From Amaranthus tricolor (lineage: Eukaryota; Streptophyta; Magnoliopsida; Caryophyllales; Amaranthaceae): 64,000 nucleotides of DNA. Positions 42,640-53,312 of the stretch are shown here, in pieces. Position 1 is the stretch's first letter; each line of letters begins with the position of its first letter. The translations under genes were made by a program, and so were the position numbers. The stretch lies in contig NC_080050.1 in NCBI RefSeq assembly GCF_026212465.1, positions 32,359,570-32,423,569 on the forward strand. Direction: 5' to 3'. The notes below the pieces were generated by a model that saw only the letters and a program-made list of their open reading frames with translations, was not told the origin of the DNA and ran no database searches.

Positions 42640-44169
42640 TCATATTTTCCGAACAGAATCCACAAATGCTCCTGAAATAACTGAATTCAGCTTCCTCAAA
42701 AATTTATTTTCAGTAACAGCAACAGATGTTTTTGAGGCTATAAGAACAAAATTCTCTTCATTTCCACAATCTATCTCATACAAATCCACAAAAACTTCTT
42801 TCAATTTATGTATCAGCATATCATAGAATGACTTATCTGAAGGAATTACATTCAAAACTAGAATACCATGATTCAAAAGAGATGATTTAGCAGCTAGAAG
42901 TACATCTTTTTGGAAAAAATCCAAGGTAGGCGCACTAATTTCCATTTTAACATCACTAGAATCCACATCAAGCATAATAACAAGAAATTTAGACCCAAAA
43001 TTCTCAATATACTCCTTACAATAATCCTTTCTTGTTGTACTATCTACCAAAGAACTTGATTTACTGCCATTGTTAAGAAAAGCTTTGTCGTTGTACTTGA
43101 CCCCAATCTTTTGGGACTGATATATCGGTTCATGTAACCGACCCCAATCTTTTGAGATTACGTCTTTGGCATTGTCGTTGTTGCTAAGAAAAGCTACCTT
43201 CTTAAGAATTTCTATTCCATCTCCAACACAAAGATGCAAACTATTGCTAGTTTGTAACCCAAAATATTGTTTTGCAATCCTCAAAACAACTTCATCAATC
43301 TCGATACCAACAACCTCGAAACCTAATTGCAATGATAGAAAACTAAGCAATGCTCCACCTCCAACACCTATGCAAAGTCCTCTTGGCCTAACATTGGATT
43401 CATAGCACTCTTCAATATACCCACCAATTAAACAAAGACTTGACACCATAGGTTCTAAGTAAGGATGAACTAATGATCTTACATCCAAACTAAAAATCCC
43501 CTTTTCAAAATCCCCTTCTTTAAAACACATGGAATTCAAAATATCTTCGTCAAATCCATTGGGAACAATGCTTATTTGTGTTTGTATCAAATTGGGCATT
43601 TTCTTAAACCTCAATCGCCTCCGAAACTCCCTCTTAGAACCCTCGATTTCGACATCTTCAACGAGCATTTCTCCTACACAATCTCCAACACAACATTCTA
43701 GTACTGCACTACTAATTAAATTATCCTCATAACTCAAAAAGGGTACATCAAAATTACCCGATTGAGCAATTTCCTTAGGTATTAAAGCCATCAACAAAGG
43801 GTATAAACTTTCCTCCAACTTAACCCTATAATTTGGGCAATTTTCTAATGATCTTTTGTATAAATTTCCAACATTTATATCACAATTAGGAGCATTACCA
43901 ATTAAAATTAACCTAGAAATCCCAGGGGAATTCAAAAGAAGCTGGAGATGCCCAGCTTCTGTGGTGAAAACCCAATCATTTTCACGGTGTTTTGGGACAA
44001 TCATGGCGGCTATTTTGGGTAAAGTAGTGGGGTTAAATGGTGAATCAAGAACAGAAATTTGAAGATAGTTTGATACAATATAGTCAATTGGACAGGAAAG
44101 AGATTGAATAGGAAAAATAAATGAAATGTAACGAGATGGTATTAGAGAATCGAATGTACCTACTTCCAT
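42640..44169 (-). CDS. METTL13-like S-adenosylmethionine-dependent methyltransferase
   Basis: A 509-residue single-exon protein. Its C-terminal half is a class I methyltransferase fold: motif I CIGVGGGALLSFL (266-278), the acidic ribose-binding VGIEIDE (287-293), VGDGIE (315-320) and FLVIMLDVDSSD (395-406). The GVGGG and MLDVDSSD motifs match the second domain of METTL13/eEF1A-KNMT, which methylates a lysine of eEF1A; spermidine-synthase-like enzymes share the fold. The N-terminal half has no domain I recognise. Residues about 327-364, between the VGDG and DVDSSD motifs, look like a translated retroposon tail (see 43082-43190). Substrate is inferred only. The start ATG at 44167-44169 lies 126 bp downstream of a TATA box. 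Confidence 0.8.
   Translation of the reverse strand: MEVGTFDSLIPSRYISFIFPIQSLSCPIDYIVSNYLQISVLDSPFNPTTLPKIAAMIVPKHRENDWVFTTEAGHLQLLLNSPGISRLILIGNAPNCDINVGNLYKRSLENCPNYRVKLEESLYPLLMALIPKEIAQSGNFDVPFLSYEDNLISSAVLECCVGDCVGEMLVEDVEIEGSKREFRRRLRFKKMPNLIQTQISIVPNGFDEDILNSMCFKEGDFEKGIFSLDVRSLVHPYLEPMVSSLCLIGGYIEECYESNVRPRGLCIGVGGGALLSFLSLQLGFEVVGIEIDEVVLRIAKQYFGLQTSNSLHLCVGDGIEILKKVAFLSNNDNAKDVISKDWGRLHEPIYQSQKIGVKYNDKAFLNNGSKSSSLVDSTTRKDYCKEYIENFGSKFLVIMLDVDSSDVKMEISAPTLDFFQKDVLLAAKSSLLNHGILVLNVIPSDKSFYDMLIHKLKEVFVDLYEIDCGNEENFVLIASKTSVAVTENKFLRKLNSVISGAFVDSVRKI
43082..43190 (-). repeat. Retroposon-tail sequence within the methyltransferase CDS
   Basis: On the minus strand, AACAACGACAATGCCAAAGA, TCTCAAAAGATTGGGGTCGG and TTACATGAACC run in order, followed by a second partial CCCAAAAGATTGGGGTCAAG unit. 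The (AAC)n-AAAG-CCCAAAAGATTTGGGGTCGGCTACATGAA arrangement is a familiar plant LINE/SINE terminus, from memory. It is in frame and open. Confidence 0.6.
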
Positions 44170-44294
44170 GGCTGATCAACCCAATTTGTCAGAAGTTTGC
44201 TGGGAAAACTTCGTTTTGAGAAGTTCTTCACTATGTTCTTTTCAGGAATTCGGGCAATTTTAAGAGCAATCGTAGATGAGAGCACAAAATAATG

Positions 44295-44302
44295 TATTTA
44301 TA
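44295..44302 (-). promoter_or_regulatory. TATA box of the METTL13-like gene
   Basis: The minus strand reads TATAAATA, 126 bp upstream of the start codon. Confidence 0.6.
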
Positions 44303-44375
44303 ATAGAAAATTAGCCAAACTAAATTATTCTTATAATTTTTCTTAAAGATAGGGTAAATATTCTATAATAGGAGT

Positions 44376-44610
44376 AATTTGTTTAGCAATATTGTGATTT
44401 ACAATTTTGACGTTTATTTTTTGCGAATTACGGACACCAGAATATCAAAGTTTACAGGTTTGGAATTTTACGTTTAATGATCGGAGTTCTGTATTTTTGG
44501 CTTGCAACTGTAAACTTTAATACTTTGATGATTGTAATTTGCAAAAAATAAACATTAAGGTTATAATTCGCAAAAATGCTAAACTCTAAGGTTGTAACTC
44601 GCAAATTATT
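44376..44610. repeat. Foldback repeat
   Basis: The arms at about 44384-44456 and 44508-44581 are inverted copies sharing GTTTATTTTTTGCGAATTAC on the left and, on the opposite strand, GTTTATTTTTTGCAAATTAC on the right, then ATCAAAGT and AAAGTTTAC. This is a probable MITE. A further fragment with CTATTTTTTGCGAATTTT lies near 45400. Confidence 0.6.
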
Positions 44611-45640
44611 AAAAAATATAAAAAGTTATCTTAAAAATCATCGAAACTTACAACCTTCTTGGAACCCGTGTCTTCGTGTATAGATGTTCAAGGACACCTA
44701 GATCTGCCCATGACTCCCACCCCACCGTTTACACCTCACTCGCACTAGACAAAAGTATTAAAAAAAATGGACTAAAATAGTAAGTGTTTCAAATTTAGAG
44801 ACAAAATAGTATCAAGTAAAGATTGAATATGGGATATGCTATTTCGTGATCCTAGGAATGAATAGGATAGCAAAATCGTTTTAACTAAATAGGTTTTCGG
44901 AGAAAAACTCAATTCATATCCTAAGTTGGATTGGCAAAATAAAACTTTATAATAAGTGATGAAAATATGAGATAATGAAAATAAACAAAGAAAATATTAA
45001 TTTTGAATCACCAAAAAATCATTATTTACTGAGAAATATTTATTGTTGAGCACTTTTTTTTTTTTAAAGGTGGGCATTTTTTTAATCACTAGTAAGTTTA
45101 ACATATAAAGGAAAAACTAATTATTTATGAACCTCAAAAAAATTATTTATGCTCCGGCTTTGTTTGACATGTTAACAAATAGATTAACTTTTTCAATCCA
45201 ATTTCATTTTTAAACAACTCTAATCATAATTTCATGTCAATATAAAATAAATCAAACATAAAATTAATCAAATCATACAAAAAAGGTACGTTGATAGTAT
45301 TATTCATTAATATTTCATATTTAAAATATGTACGGCAAAATGGGCAACTATTCGTCCCTGTGATAAGGCTTAGCTGTTCGTCTTGAATTGTTGATGCTAT
45401 TTTTTGCGAATTTTGCTTTTAATTAGTAAATGAGTTTACCTTCACTTAAAAAATTAGACAGTATAATAATTTGAAAATTTAAAGAATATAACAATGATTA
45501 TTAGAGATCAAACCACAAAATTTATAGGATAATTTACACATTAACATCAATATGGAGATGCTCAGCTAAGAGAATCCCACTCCCAACACTATCATAACCT
45601 CATCGGTCCATAACAAACAAACCACAGCTAATACTCACTA

Positions 45641-45725
45641 CTCCCTCTATCCAACTCCTTTTGCTACACTTGTTTCAAACTCTCACATTCAAAATTGCAC
45701 ATGCAGCATATTAAGTGGGACGGAG
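45641..45725. mobile_element. Short Stowaway MITE (85 bp)
   Basis: The left end CTCCCTCTATCCAACTCC and right end (opposite strand CTCCGTCCCACTTAA) are bounded by TA at 45639-45640 and 45726-45727. This is one of the least diverged Stowaway ends in the window. Confidence 0.7.
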
Positions 45726-46026
45726 TAATATTTGACTAATCATTAGAACCACAGTCTCGTAATACAAACTATCTGAACTCAAGCCGGTTTTTACTTCTCA
45801 CAAGTACACTTGGTGTCATCAACAACAATGCCCATGCTTTACTTCCAAAAGATTAGAGTTGATTTCATGAACCAATAGATCAGTTTTAAGACGCGTAAAA
45901 AGGCCCAATAGATCATCTACTCCAATGAATTCACCTACGATACGTTCATAACCTTGAACCTCAATGTTGTAGCAAATGCACAAGCATGTTCTGCCCCAAC
46001 ACAACAGAATTGTTTTAAAAAGATGA

Positions 46027-49000
46027 TCATCTTGCACAAGCAGTCCAGTTGGAAGGAAGTCTATCAGAAACGAGAGGCGGCATGTTTCTGACATTGACAT
46101 CCATGGGCAACATGCGATATTCAATGTCGAGTTCTTTGAAAATTTTGATCATCTCCTCGACGAGAGTGGATCTCCTCACCCACCTTTCTCCCATGTCCTG
46201 ATGGTTCATTCTGTGTGATACCCACAAGGAAAACTTTAGTCTGTTCAAGTCCTCGACATCCCTCATCACTATCATCGGGGCTGGGTACCAGTGATCTGAC
46301 TTGTTGTCAATGTACCTAAAGAAACAATACAATCATGAATTCGTTAATGATTATGCAGCAGTGACAAATTTACATCATTTGGAGATAAATGAAGGTACTA
46401 TTAACGCCATACGTAGTCCTTTAGCAAATTTACAGATTTACGTGTTTTAGACTACTGGTTCCCTTTTGCTTATCTGTTGATGTTCTTGTTCTCTGACTTT
46501 TACTCGTTTTTATTTTTTATTTTATTTTATTTATTTTTTTATTTATATGCATTTTATTCATTTTTATTTTATGTTTTTATTTTAAGTTTAAGGGTCACGC
46601 TTGTGGATAAGATGCAAGCTTGCAGAGTTAGCTTCGCTTCACTCAGTTTTATTCGTTGCGAAAACTTCTCTTAATCTTTTTCGAGTTGAGGGACTCTTTA
46701 TCCGCGCTCTTCTTTAAGGTTATGAGTTGCCACCTTCTATCTCTTCCCAGACTTTGCTTATAGTTTTTCTATGGACAGAATGCTCTAGATATGATAATGA
46801 TGATGTAATCCTTTAGCAAGTGACAAAAAAGACGATGGATCAGTCGTCCCTCCATCCCTTTTGAGTTTGCTACAGTTTCCATTTTTGTCCCCACAATATA
46901 AATTATGCCAAACACTCCCACCAACTAAACTACTCGATATTTGTGTCAATCCTCGAAGTACCAAGCCCGGAGAAAAATAAGTATAGCTTCTATATTGTCG
47001 AATACTTGCATAATATGTGCGTTTGACAAACAGATCAAATTGTGACGGACTAACAGGTTCAAGTTAATTCATGTTCGAGTGGAGTTGAAGTTAGTTTAGT
47101 TTCTCTACCTTCATGTCTAGCTTAAATCGGGTTATCTCATAAGGCTAAGGAAGGCCAACTTTAAAGAAACAACACAACCATGATTTCAAGAGGCCTAGAT
47201 TGAGCACTTGAGAATGAACTTATCTCTTCTTACTTTTTCTTTTTTCTTTATTTTAGAGGAAGATATCAGTGAGGAATAAGTTTAAAGTCATTAGAACATA
47301 ATATCCAATAAAATTTTCCAAAAATAAGAGATTCCAAAAAATGGTGCGTATATATTGACCAATGACCATCATCTATTCGGAAACATCCTCACAAGAATGA
47401 TAAGAATTTTGTGCTCTCAGTGAAATATTCCTATTAGTAAAAGGATAGTATACACAAAGGACCCTCCAAACAAATTGGTAAGATGTGGTAGATACTAGAC
47501 ATGCCAAAGGATGCAAAAAAAAAAAAGAGAATGGTAGCAACATTAAAGGATGACAACCAGCAAAACAAGTAGCTTTTTTTTTTTTTTTTTCTTGATGTGC
47601 GTGTTTGGGGGGAGGGGTGGTGAATAAAGGGAGAGACAACATGCCGTTAGTCTAACGCTAACTGGGTCCTACATAGAGGTGTTTATTCGGGTAATCGGGG
47701 TGATTTCGAGTAAGGTGTTTCGGGTCGGTTAAAAATCGAGTTTGGTGTCCATATTTTTTTTTACATAATTGTAAACCATTTTTGAAATCAAGGGAAATCG
47801 GATTCAGTTACAAGGTCGGATAAATTTCGGGTCATTAAATTTGTTTTAAACACCTCTAGTTTCACCTGGACGGATAAGGGTTAGATGTACGCATTTATAC
47901 CCTGGTAACAAAGAGTGTCTTTTCTATTAATCCCCATATCAAACATCATCCACAACTTTATATAAATAAAAAATGCAAATGATTTGATCACCCATTGCTA
48001 ACATCATTACGATTGATAAGAATAAGAGATGAGATAATCTTACCTTGTTATTCTTTCCTTCATCAGCGATAACTTTTCCACGGGAGTTGAGACATGGACG
48101 CAAAAATCAATGGCATCTCCCATATCGGGACTTCTATAATAGTTGCTGATAGGTTTGGTAGCTAGCACACTATTAGGGTAAATAATTTTCTGATTGTCGT
48201 ATCTCAGAAATACGGTAGTCAATATATTCATCTCCTCTACAATCATCTATGAATCAAAAAAAACAAGGAATAACAAATTAGACCCTTTAAGAAATAGGAG
48301 AAAACATTCATTAACTGATTTAACAAGAACTCGGGCATTTGAAATTTATTGTTAGGTTGATTGGATTTTTACCTGAACTCCCTCGATTTCACAACGATCA
48401 CCCACATCGAATGGATGCATAACGAAAAGAAAGATGATAGCTTCAAACGTTGTTTTGCAGGTGTTACCAAACATAAAAGCCAGTACAACAACTTGGGAGC
48501 TCACAAAGACCAGGAAGTGAGTAACGGGAACACCCAAGATTAGAAGCCAGACGACCACCACAGCAATACCAACAATAATGTTCACCAGATGGTGAAGCTT
48601 GTTCACAGCCGTCTTTGTGTCATTGAGCGAAAGTGCAAGGGCCCGCCTTTCCCTGAACACGTTAACCTGATAAAATGGCCATGCAAAGAAAAGGGGTTGT
48701 TTTCTCAGCTCATTCTCTCGAGATTAGCAGACCTAAGGAAATGGTACGAGAAAATGGGTTTTAGATCACTCACCACCCAGTTTTTAAGTGCCCGCTTGCT
48801 GATTCCTTTACCATCAACAGCTCCTTCAAACAATCTTATGGTCCTGTTTGCTTCGTCTTCTCTTAGAAAGCGCATCAAATCCGCTAATTGTATATATCTT
48901 CAACAAAAAATTAATCAGAATGCAAGTCACTAAGATATAACATGAAAAGTAGAGTTCAATAAGTAGGAAAAGAAAGACTCAAAGCAAAAAACAAATGATA

Positions 49001-51391
49001 GCGTAACAGACCACTACAAATGACTTGGGAAACTAAAAGCTACCCCCCCACACACAACACCAAATAACATCCTACATTTCAGTCCTTTGTTCCACTATAC
49101 TTGCTACATTTGACTTTTTACGCAATCCAATATGTCATTTAATCATTTATATATTGAATTATACACAATTTAAATTTATATAAAGTTAATATTATGAAAG
49201 GCATGTGATTAGACGATTCAAACAAGAACTCTTAACACACTAGCCGCAATATATAAAATAAGCTTGAACAATAAGTAGTGTTAATAACAGTAATGCAGCG
49301 AGTATTTCAGAACGGAGGAAGTATTTCCTCCGTCTTTTTTTAATAGCTACACTTCATGTTTTTACGTGAGAGCTTTTTGAATATAGTACATCTATTAAAA
49401 AATGGAAGCATTACTCTTGGCTATTTCAGTGCTTAGATTAGGCAATGGATAAAGAGCAATATCCTCGAGGGACACAAAAGATGGCGTTTGCAACTACGTT
49501 TCATGTGATCGGCCTAACTATTCAAATACCTCAATTATATCATAAGTGTGTCGAATTGCATTAAAACATGAACTATAAGTACATTGATAAAATCTTACTT
49601 TGAGCCGGGCGACGCCACATTAGTGAATAACCTCTTGGCAGCAGCTTTTGCTTCCTTCTCGCTACGAATCTGCAATGCCGAGTCCTCCTCAATACGTGGA
49701 TCAAGCTGCTCATCAAGCGTAGACAAAACCCCTTTTCGCACAATATTCATCAACCTCTTCATATTCCAAGCCGACACATTCTTCTGATTCCATCTATGCA
49801 AATGATCAATACTAATCCCCTCGTTCTCCTCTTCCTTCTCTTCCCTCCTAGAATTCGAAGGCGCCCTAGGACTCTTCCCAATCACCGAACTCCTAGGACT
49901 CTTCCCAATACGAGGACTCCTTTGCAACACACTCGTATTCGACCTAGCACTACCCACATTCTTCCCTTCATTCGGAAAACAATTCTCCCTAAGATCAGGA
50001 GGGATATACACCCCAGCATTCTGAAGCTTCTGAACCTCAGAAGCAACCCGTTCCTCCTCCTCCTGATTACTCTGAATTTCAAGGTAAGGCGCTCCGGATA
50101 GTGTCTCAATCACATACTGATTAAATAACGCATCTTGAATTCGATCAAAAAATGCGCTAACATGGAAATTCATAGCTAATACCTTAAGAAGCAATGTCTT
50201 AATCAACCACATCAATGTAGCCACCATAAAACAGATCAAAATCTTGGTTACATAAGGTAATACTTTACTTTGAGTTTCTTTCTCAACTTTTTTATCTAAT
50301 ATCAAAATCCAAGCTAGTAAAACCCATCCTAACCATAAAAATTTCTGTACTGAACTTCTTAATCCATAAACAAAATACAAAACCCTTTTTCTAAGCAAGA
50401 AATTTCTCTCAATAAAGAATACAACAATCCTAATTAACCAACCAGATACTAACCCACCACAAATTAGAACTAAACCCATAACTTCCCATTTCCATAATTG
50501 CATATCCCAAATTGATTTTTCCCTTAAAACCCTAATTACAAGACTACAAATTAAAGCAGCAACAATTAAAATTAAACTAACCCATTGTAATACTGTGAAT
50601 ATACTTAATTTACCTCTCTTAAATTCCTCAGGAAAATCTTCATCAAACGGGTCATCTTCTTCGATTTCTTCACTTTTACCAGTTAACCCGGATCGATTTA
50701 ACCTCCCGGATCTTTTATTTTCCTCTTCGGGTGGATCCATTAGTCTGGATTTTGTCTTCATCCTCATTAACCCAGATTTCTTTTGCTGAAACGATGCGTT
50801 TGAGCTACAACGAAGAACTTGATCTTCTCTTCCGCTTACACCAACTCCAATTCCTTGACGATTTTCATCGCTAGTTCTTCTATGAACTAATTCAGTTTCT
50901 TTAAATGAAACTTTATGAAACTGATTATTTTTTGGTGTGATTTTTCCATACTCATTTGGACTTTCACTTACTGGTGGTAAACCCTGATTTTCCAAATCTA
51001 GTTCACTTTTTGGAAAATCAAACTCCTCAGATGAAGAATCATCATCAGAAGTTTTCTCAATGGATTTATTTTTCTGGGTTTTAGTAGAAACGTCATTTTG
51101 AAAATCATAGCTAGACCCACGTAACATAGGAGGACAATCTCCCTTTTCCGCCATTGATGATGAAGAAGGAGCTTCAATTTTAATGGAGAAATCAGAACTG
51201 AATGATTGAGACATTGGGTCGTTACGATTTTGAAGTAAACCCAAACGTTCTTCTTGTAGTTCTGGAAGCTTCTTTTTGTTCTTATTGTTGTTAGAAGGTG
51301 ATGAAAAGGTTGAAGTAGAAAGAGGAGGAGATTCTTTGGTGAATGATTTTCTTAATGGAGAACTTCCTTTGATTGTTGTACTTGGTTCCAT
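46027..51391 (-). CDS. MscS-like mechanosensitive ion channel (MSL10 type)
   Basis: Five exons on the minus strand: 51391-49599, 48897-48774, 48666-48373, 48246-48044 and 46315-46027, all GT..AG and in frame, giving 900 residues. The first 255 residues are a long, polar, Ser-rich cytoplasmic tail. TM1 to TM4 are at about 262-289, 303-327, 340-366 and 383-407. A second soluble loop with RSPRIGKSPRSS repeats follows. TM5 and TM6 at about 665-690 and 695-725 include the pore helix, ending in the MscS hallmark FVMHPFDVGDRCEIEGVQ. The C-terminal MscS domain runs through NILTTVFLRYDNQKIIYPNS and YYRSPDMGDAIDF. Plasma-membrane MSL channels open under membrane tension, and in Arabidopsis MSL10 the N-tail also triggers cell-death signalling. 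It is longer than MSL10 (about 730 residues), mostly in the N-tail. Confidence 0.92.
47674..47858. mobile_element. hAT-like MITE in the last MSL intron
   Basis: 12-bp perfect terminal inverted repeats TAGAGGTGTTTA/TAAACACCTCTA bound 185 bp rich in TCGGG/CGGGT words. The flanking octamers GTCCTACA and GTTTCACC agree only partly, consistent with an old insertion. Confidence 0.6.
49075..49321. mobile_element. Stowaway MITE in MSL intron 1
   Basis: The left part CAGTCCTTTGTTCCACTATA-CTTGCTACATTTG and right end (opposite strand CTTCCTCCGTTCTGAAATAC-TCGCTGCATT) are inverted, with TA at 49073-49074 and 49322-49323. The orientation of the internal GATTAGACGATTCAAACAAG block is opposite to the copies at 40.6 and 51.9 kb. 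Confidence 0.7.
49324..49411. mobile_element. Second, abutting Stowaway-like MITE in MSL intron 1
   Basis: TTTCCTCCGTCTTTTTTTAA-TAGCTACAC at the left and (opposite strand) TGCTTCCATTTTTTAATAG at the right are inverted. It starts directly after the TA that closes the previous element, so the two appear to share one TA. Confidence 0.55.
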
Positions 51392-51537
51392 TTTTATTAA
51401 GGGGAATTAGTTTGTAGTTTAATGGAATGATTCAAATCAATGGAGTATTTTATTTGGTGGGATTGAAGAAGAAATGGAGGGAAGAACACCTGTTCAATAT
51501 GGTCAGTACGACTGAAATAATGAGCTGTTTTTATAAT

Positions 51538-51545
51538 GTGGAAAG
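51538..51545 (-). promoter_or_regulatory. Probable TATA box of the MSL gene
   Basis: TATAAAAA on the minus strand about 150 bp upstream of the start codon. Confidence 0.45.
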
Positions 51546-51874
51546 AGAAAGACATGAAGAGAATTTGACGCTGAGATAGTGGAAAGCAATAGATACGTAT
51601 TTTATCTTCATTCTTGACATTGAAGTGTTTGTCAAACGGTTTACTCACTCCCTTAGCTACATCACAACACAACATATGGTATTTATTTATTGTTTTAACA
51701 CGTGATTAGTTTTAAATTTATAAATTTTAATATAGTAAAGTATATTTTATTTGATTCTTCTCGATGTAAAAATTATTAATATTAAATTTTTATAATTTAT
51801 TATTATTCATAAATTAGAAATATCAAATATTCTATTAGTGTATTGGACTGTTTGAAAAATCAAACAGTGTAATA

Positions 51875-52111
51875 CTTCTTCCGTTTTAAATTACTTGCTA
51901 AATTTCAATTATTTGAACTATTCATTGTTTAAGAAGTGTGATGTGTAAGAAAAAATATAGTCAAGTAGGATCTTGTTTGAATCGTCTAATCGCAAACTTT
52001 CATAATATAAACTTTTTATAATTTTAAGAAGTACATAGTTCAATATAAATGATCATAATAATAAAATTACATAAAAAATCAAATGTAGCAAATATAATAC
52101 GACAGAGAAAA
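51875..52111. mobile_element. Stowaway MITE upstream of the MSL gene
   Basis: Left end CTTCTTCCGTTTTAAATTAC-TTGCTAAATTTC; right end (opposite strand) TTTTCTCTGTCGTATTATA-TTTGCTACATTTG. TA at 51873-51874 and 52112-52113. The interior has the family's TCTTGTTTGAATCGTCTAAT block, shared with 40525-40794. Confidence 0.7.
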
Positions 52112-52224
52112 TACGTTAGCTGATTTATGATTCATATGAAGTTGCTTTAACTAATTAATTTACTAAGCATTACCATTAAAGTGCTTAACCATCTAATTAT
52201 TTATCTATATTTAAATTAACAAAT

Positions 52225-52435
52225 TTTCAAATAAGAGTCACCATGAGACAATTTTTATTGGATTGATTCAATTTACACTTACAGTATCACTTAAAAGTTT
52301 AAAATGATCAATGCATTAAAGTAATCATTTTTTATAGTTTTAAGGTGATTAATTATATCTTTTAAATAATTATTACAATCTTAAAGTGGTCAATTAGAGA
52401 AATAAATTGGTTACGTGGTTGTCTTGACACCGACA
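52225..52435. mobile_element. Degraded MITE related to 41276-41445
   Basis: TCACCATGAGACAATTTTTA at the left is followed by repeated CACTTAAAAG, TTTTAAGGTGATTAATTAT and CTTAAAGTGGTCAATTA words. The right terminus is diverged. Confidence 0.4.
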
Positions 52436-53082
52436 TTACATTTTTCAATTGGTTTTACTAGCTAGTTCTTTGTTTATAGATAGTACATTTTTTTCTTTTA
52501 ATTTTTACCAAAAATTTTCTTTTTATTTTAGTATAATTGGTGTTTAATTTTTATCATTTATTTAGGAATCACAATACACAACCAAAATTAAAATATAATA
52601 AAAATTGATTGTACCAAAAACATATTACATGAAATAATTATTTCAAATAAAAACTTAGTTAATGTTTTAATATATGTTATAACCTTTATTAACTTGTTGA
52701 AATATGATTATTATGCAAGTAAAGCAACAAACGTTTTAGTCCCACTTGAGATGCGGGATAGGATAAAATTAAGTTAGCGAATAAATGATTTATTATTATA
52801 TGAATAATATGGTGAGAGTGTGAGTTTGTGGATAAAACTCTAATAAAAATAAATATTGAAAAATTAAAGCTAGGATTTAAAATTACAAGTGTACCCATTT
52901 AATGAATAGAGATGGAAGGATGTCGAAATTGATTTATTTGCTGTTAAATTTAGTCGTACTTTTACCAAATACTCTATAACAATTTGCGCATGCCTTAGTT
53001 GTTGTTAAATATAGACGATACTTTTTTGCATGTCAAGCAAGTCAATAACTCTAATCAAAAGTCATTTGATAAACAAGAAAGA

Positions 53083-53312
53083 GAAGGTCTCTCAAGCTCA
53101 GCCCATTAAAAATTAATGTTTATTTATCGTATTTTTAATGTCTACTTATATTATTCTTAATGCTTACTCATAGCATTTTTAATGCCTACTTTTAATATCT
53201 TATATGTTTACTTACACCATTCTTAATACCTACTTATAATATTTTAAAAATATATAATAAACCAGCTTAATTAAAGAAAGTATCTCAAAAAGAACATCTC
53301 TCACACGAATTT
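53083..53312 (+). mobile_element. MITE with internal minisatellite, copy 3
   Basis: Same orientation and structure as 5428-5692: GGTCTCTCAAGCTCAGCCCA at the left, five or so TTAATGCCTACTTATAATAT-like units, and CATCTCTCACACGAATTTGT at the right. Confidence 0.5.

Noticed and set aside
45819..46124. 101-codon minus-strand frame beyond the MSL stop codon
   Set aside because: It overlaps the last MSL exon in another frame and continues into its 3' UTR, with no domain.
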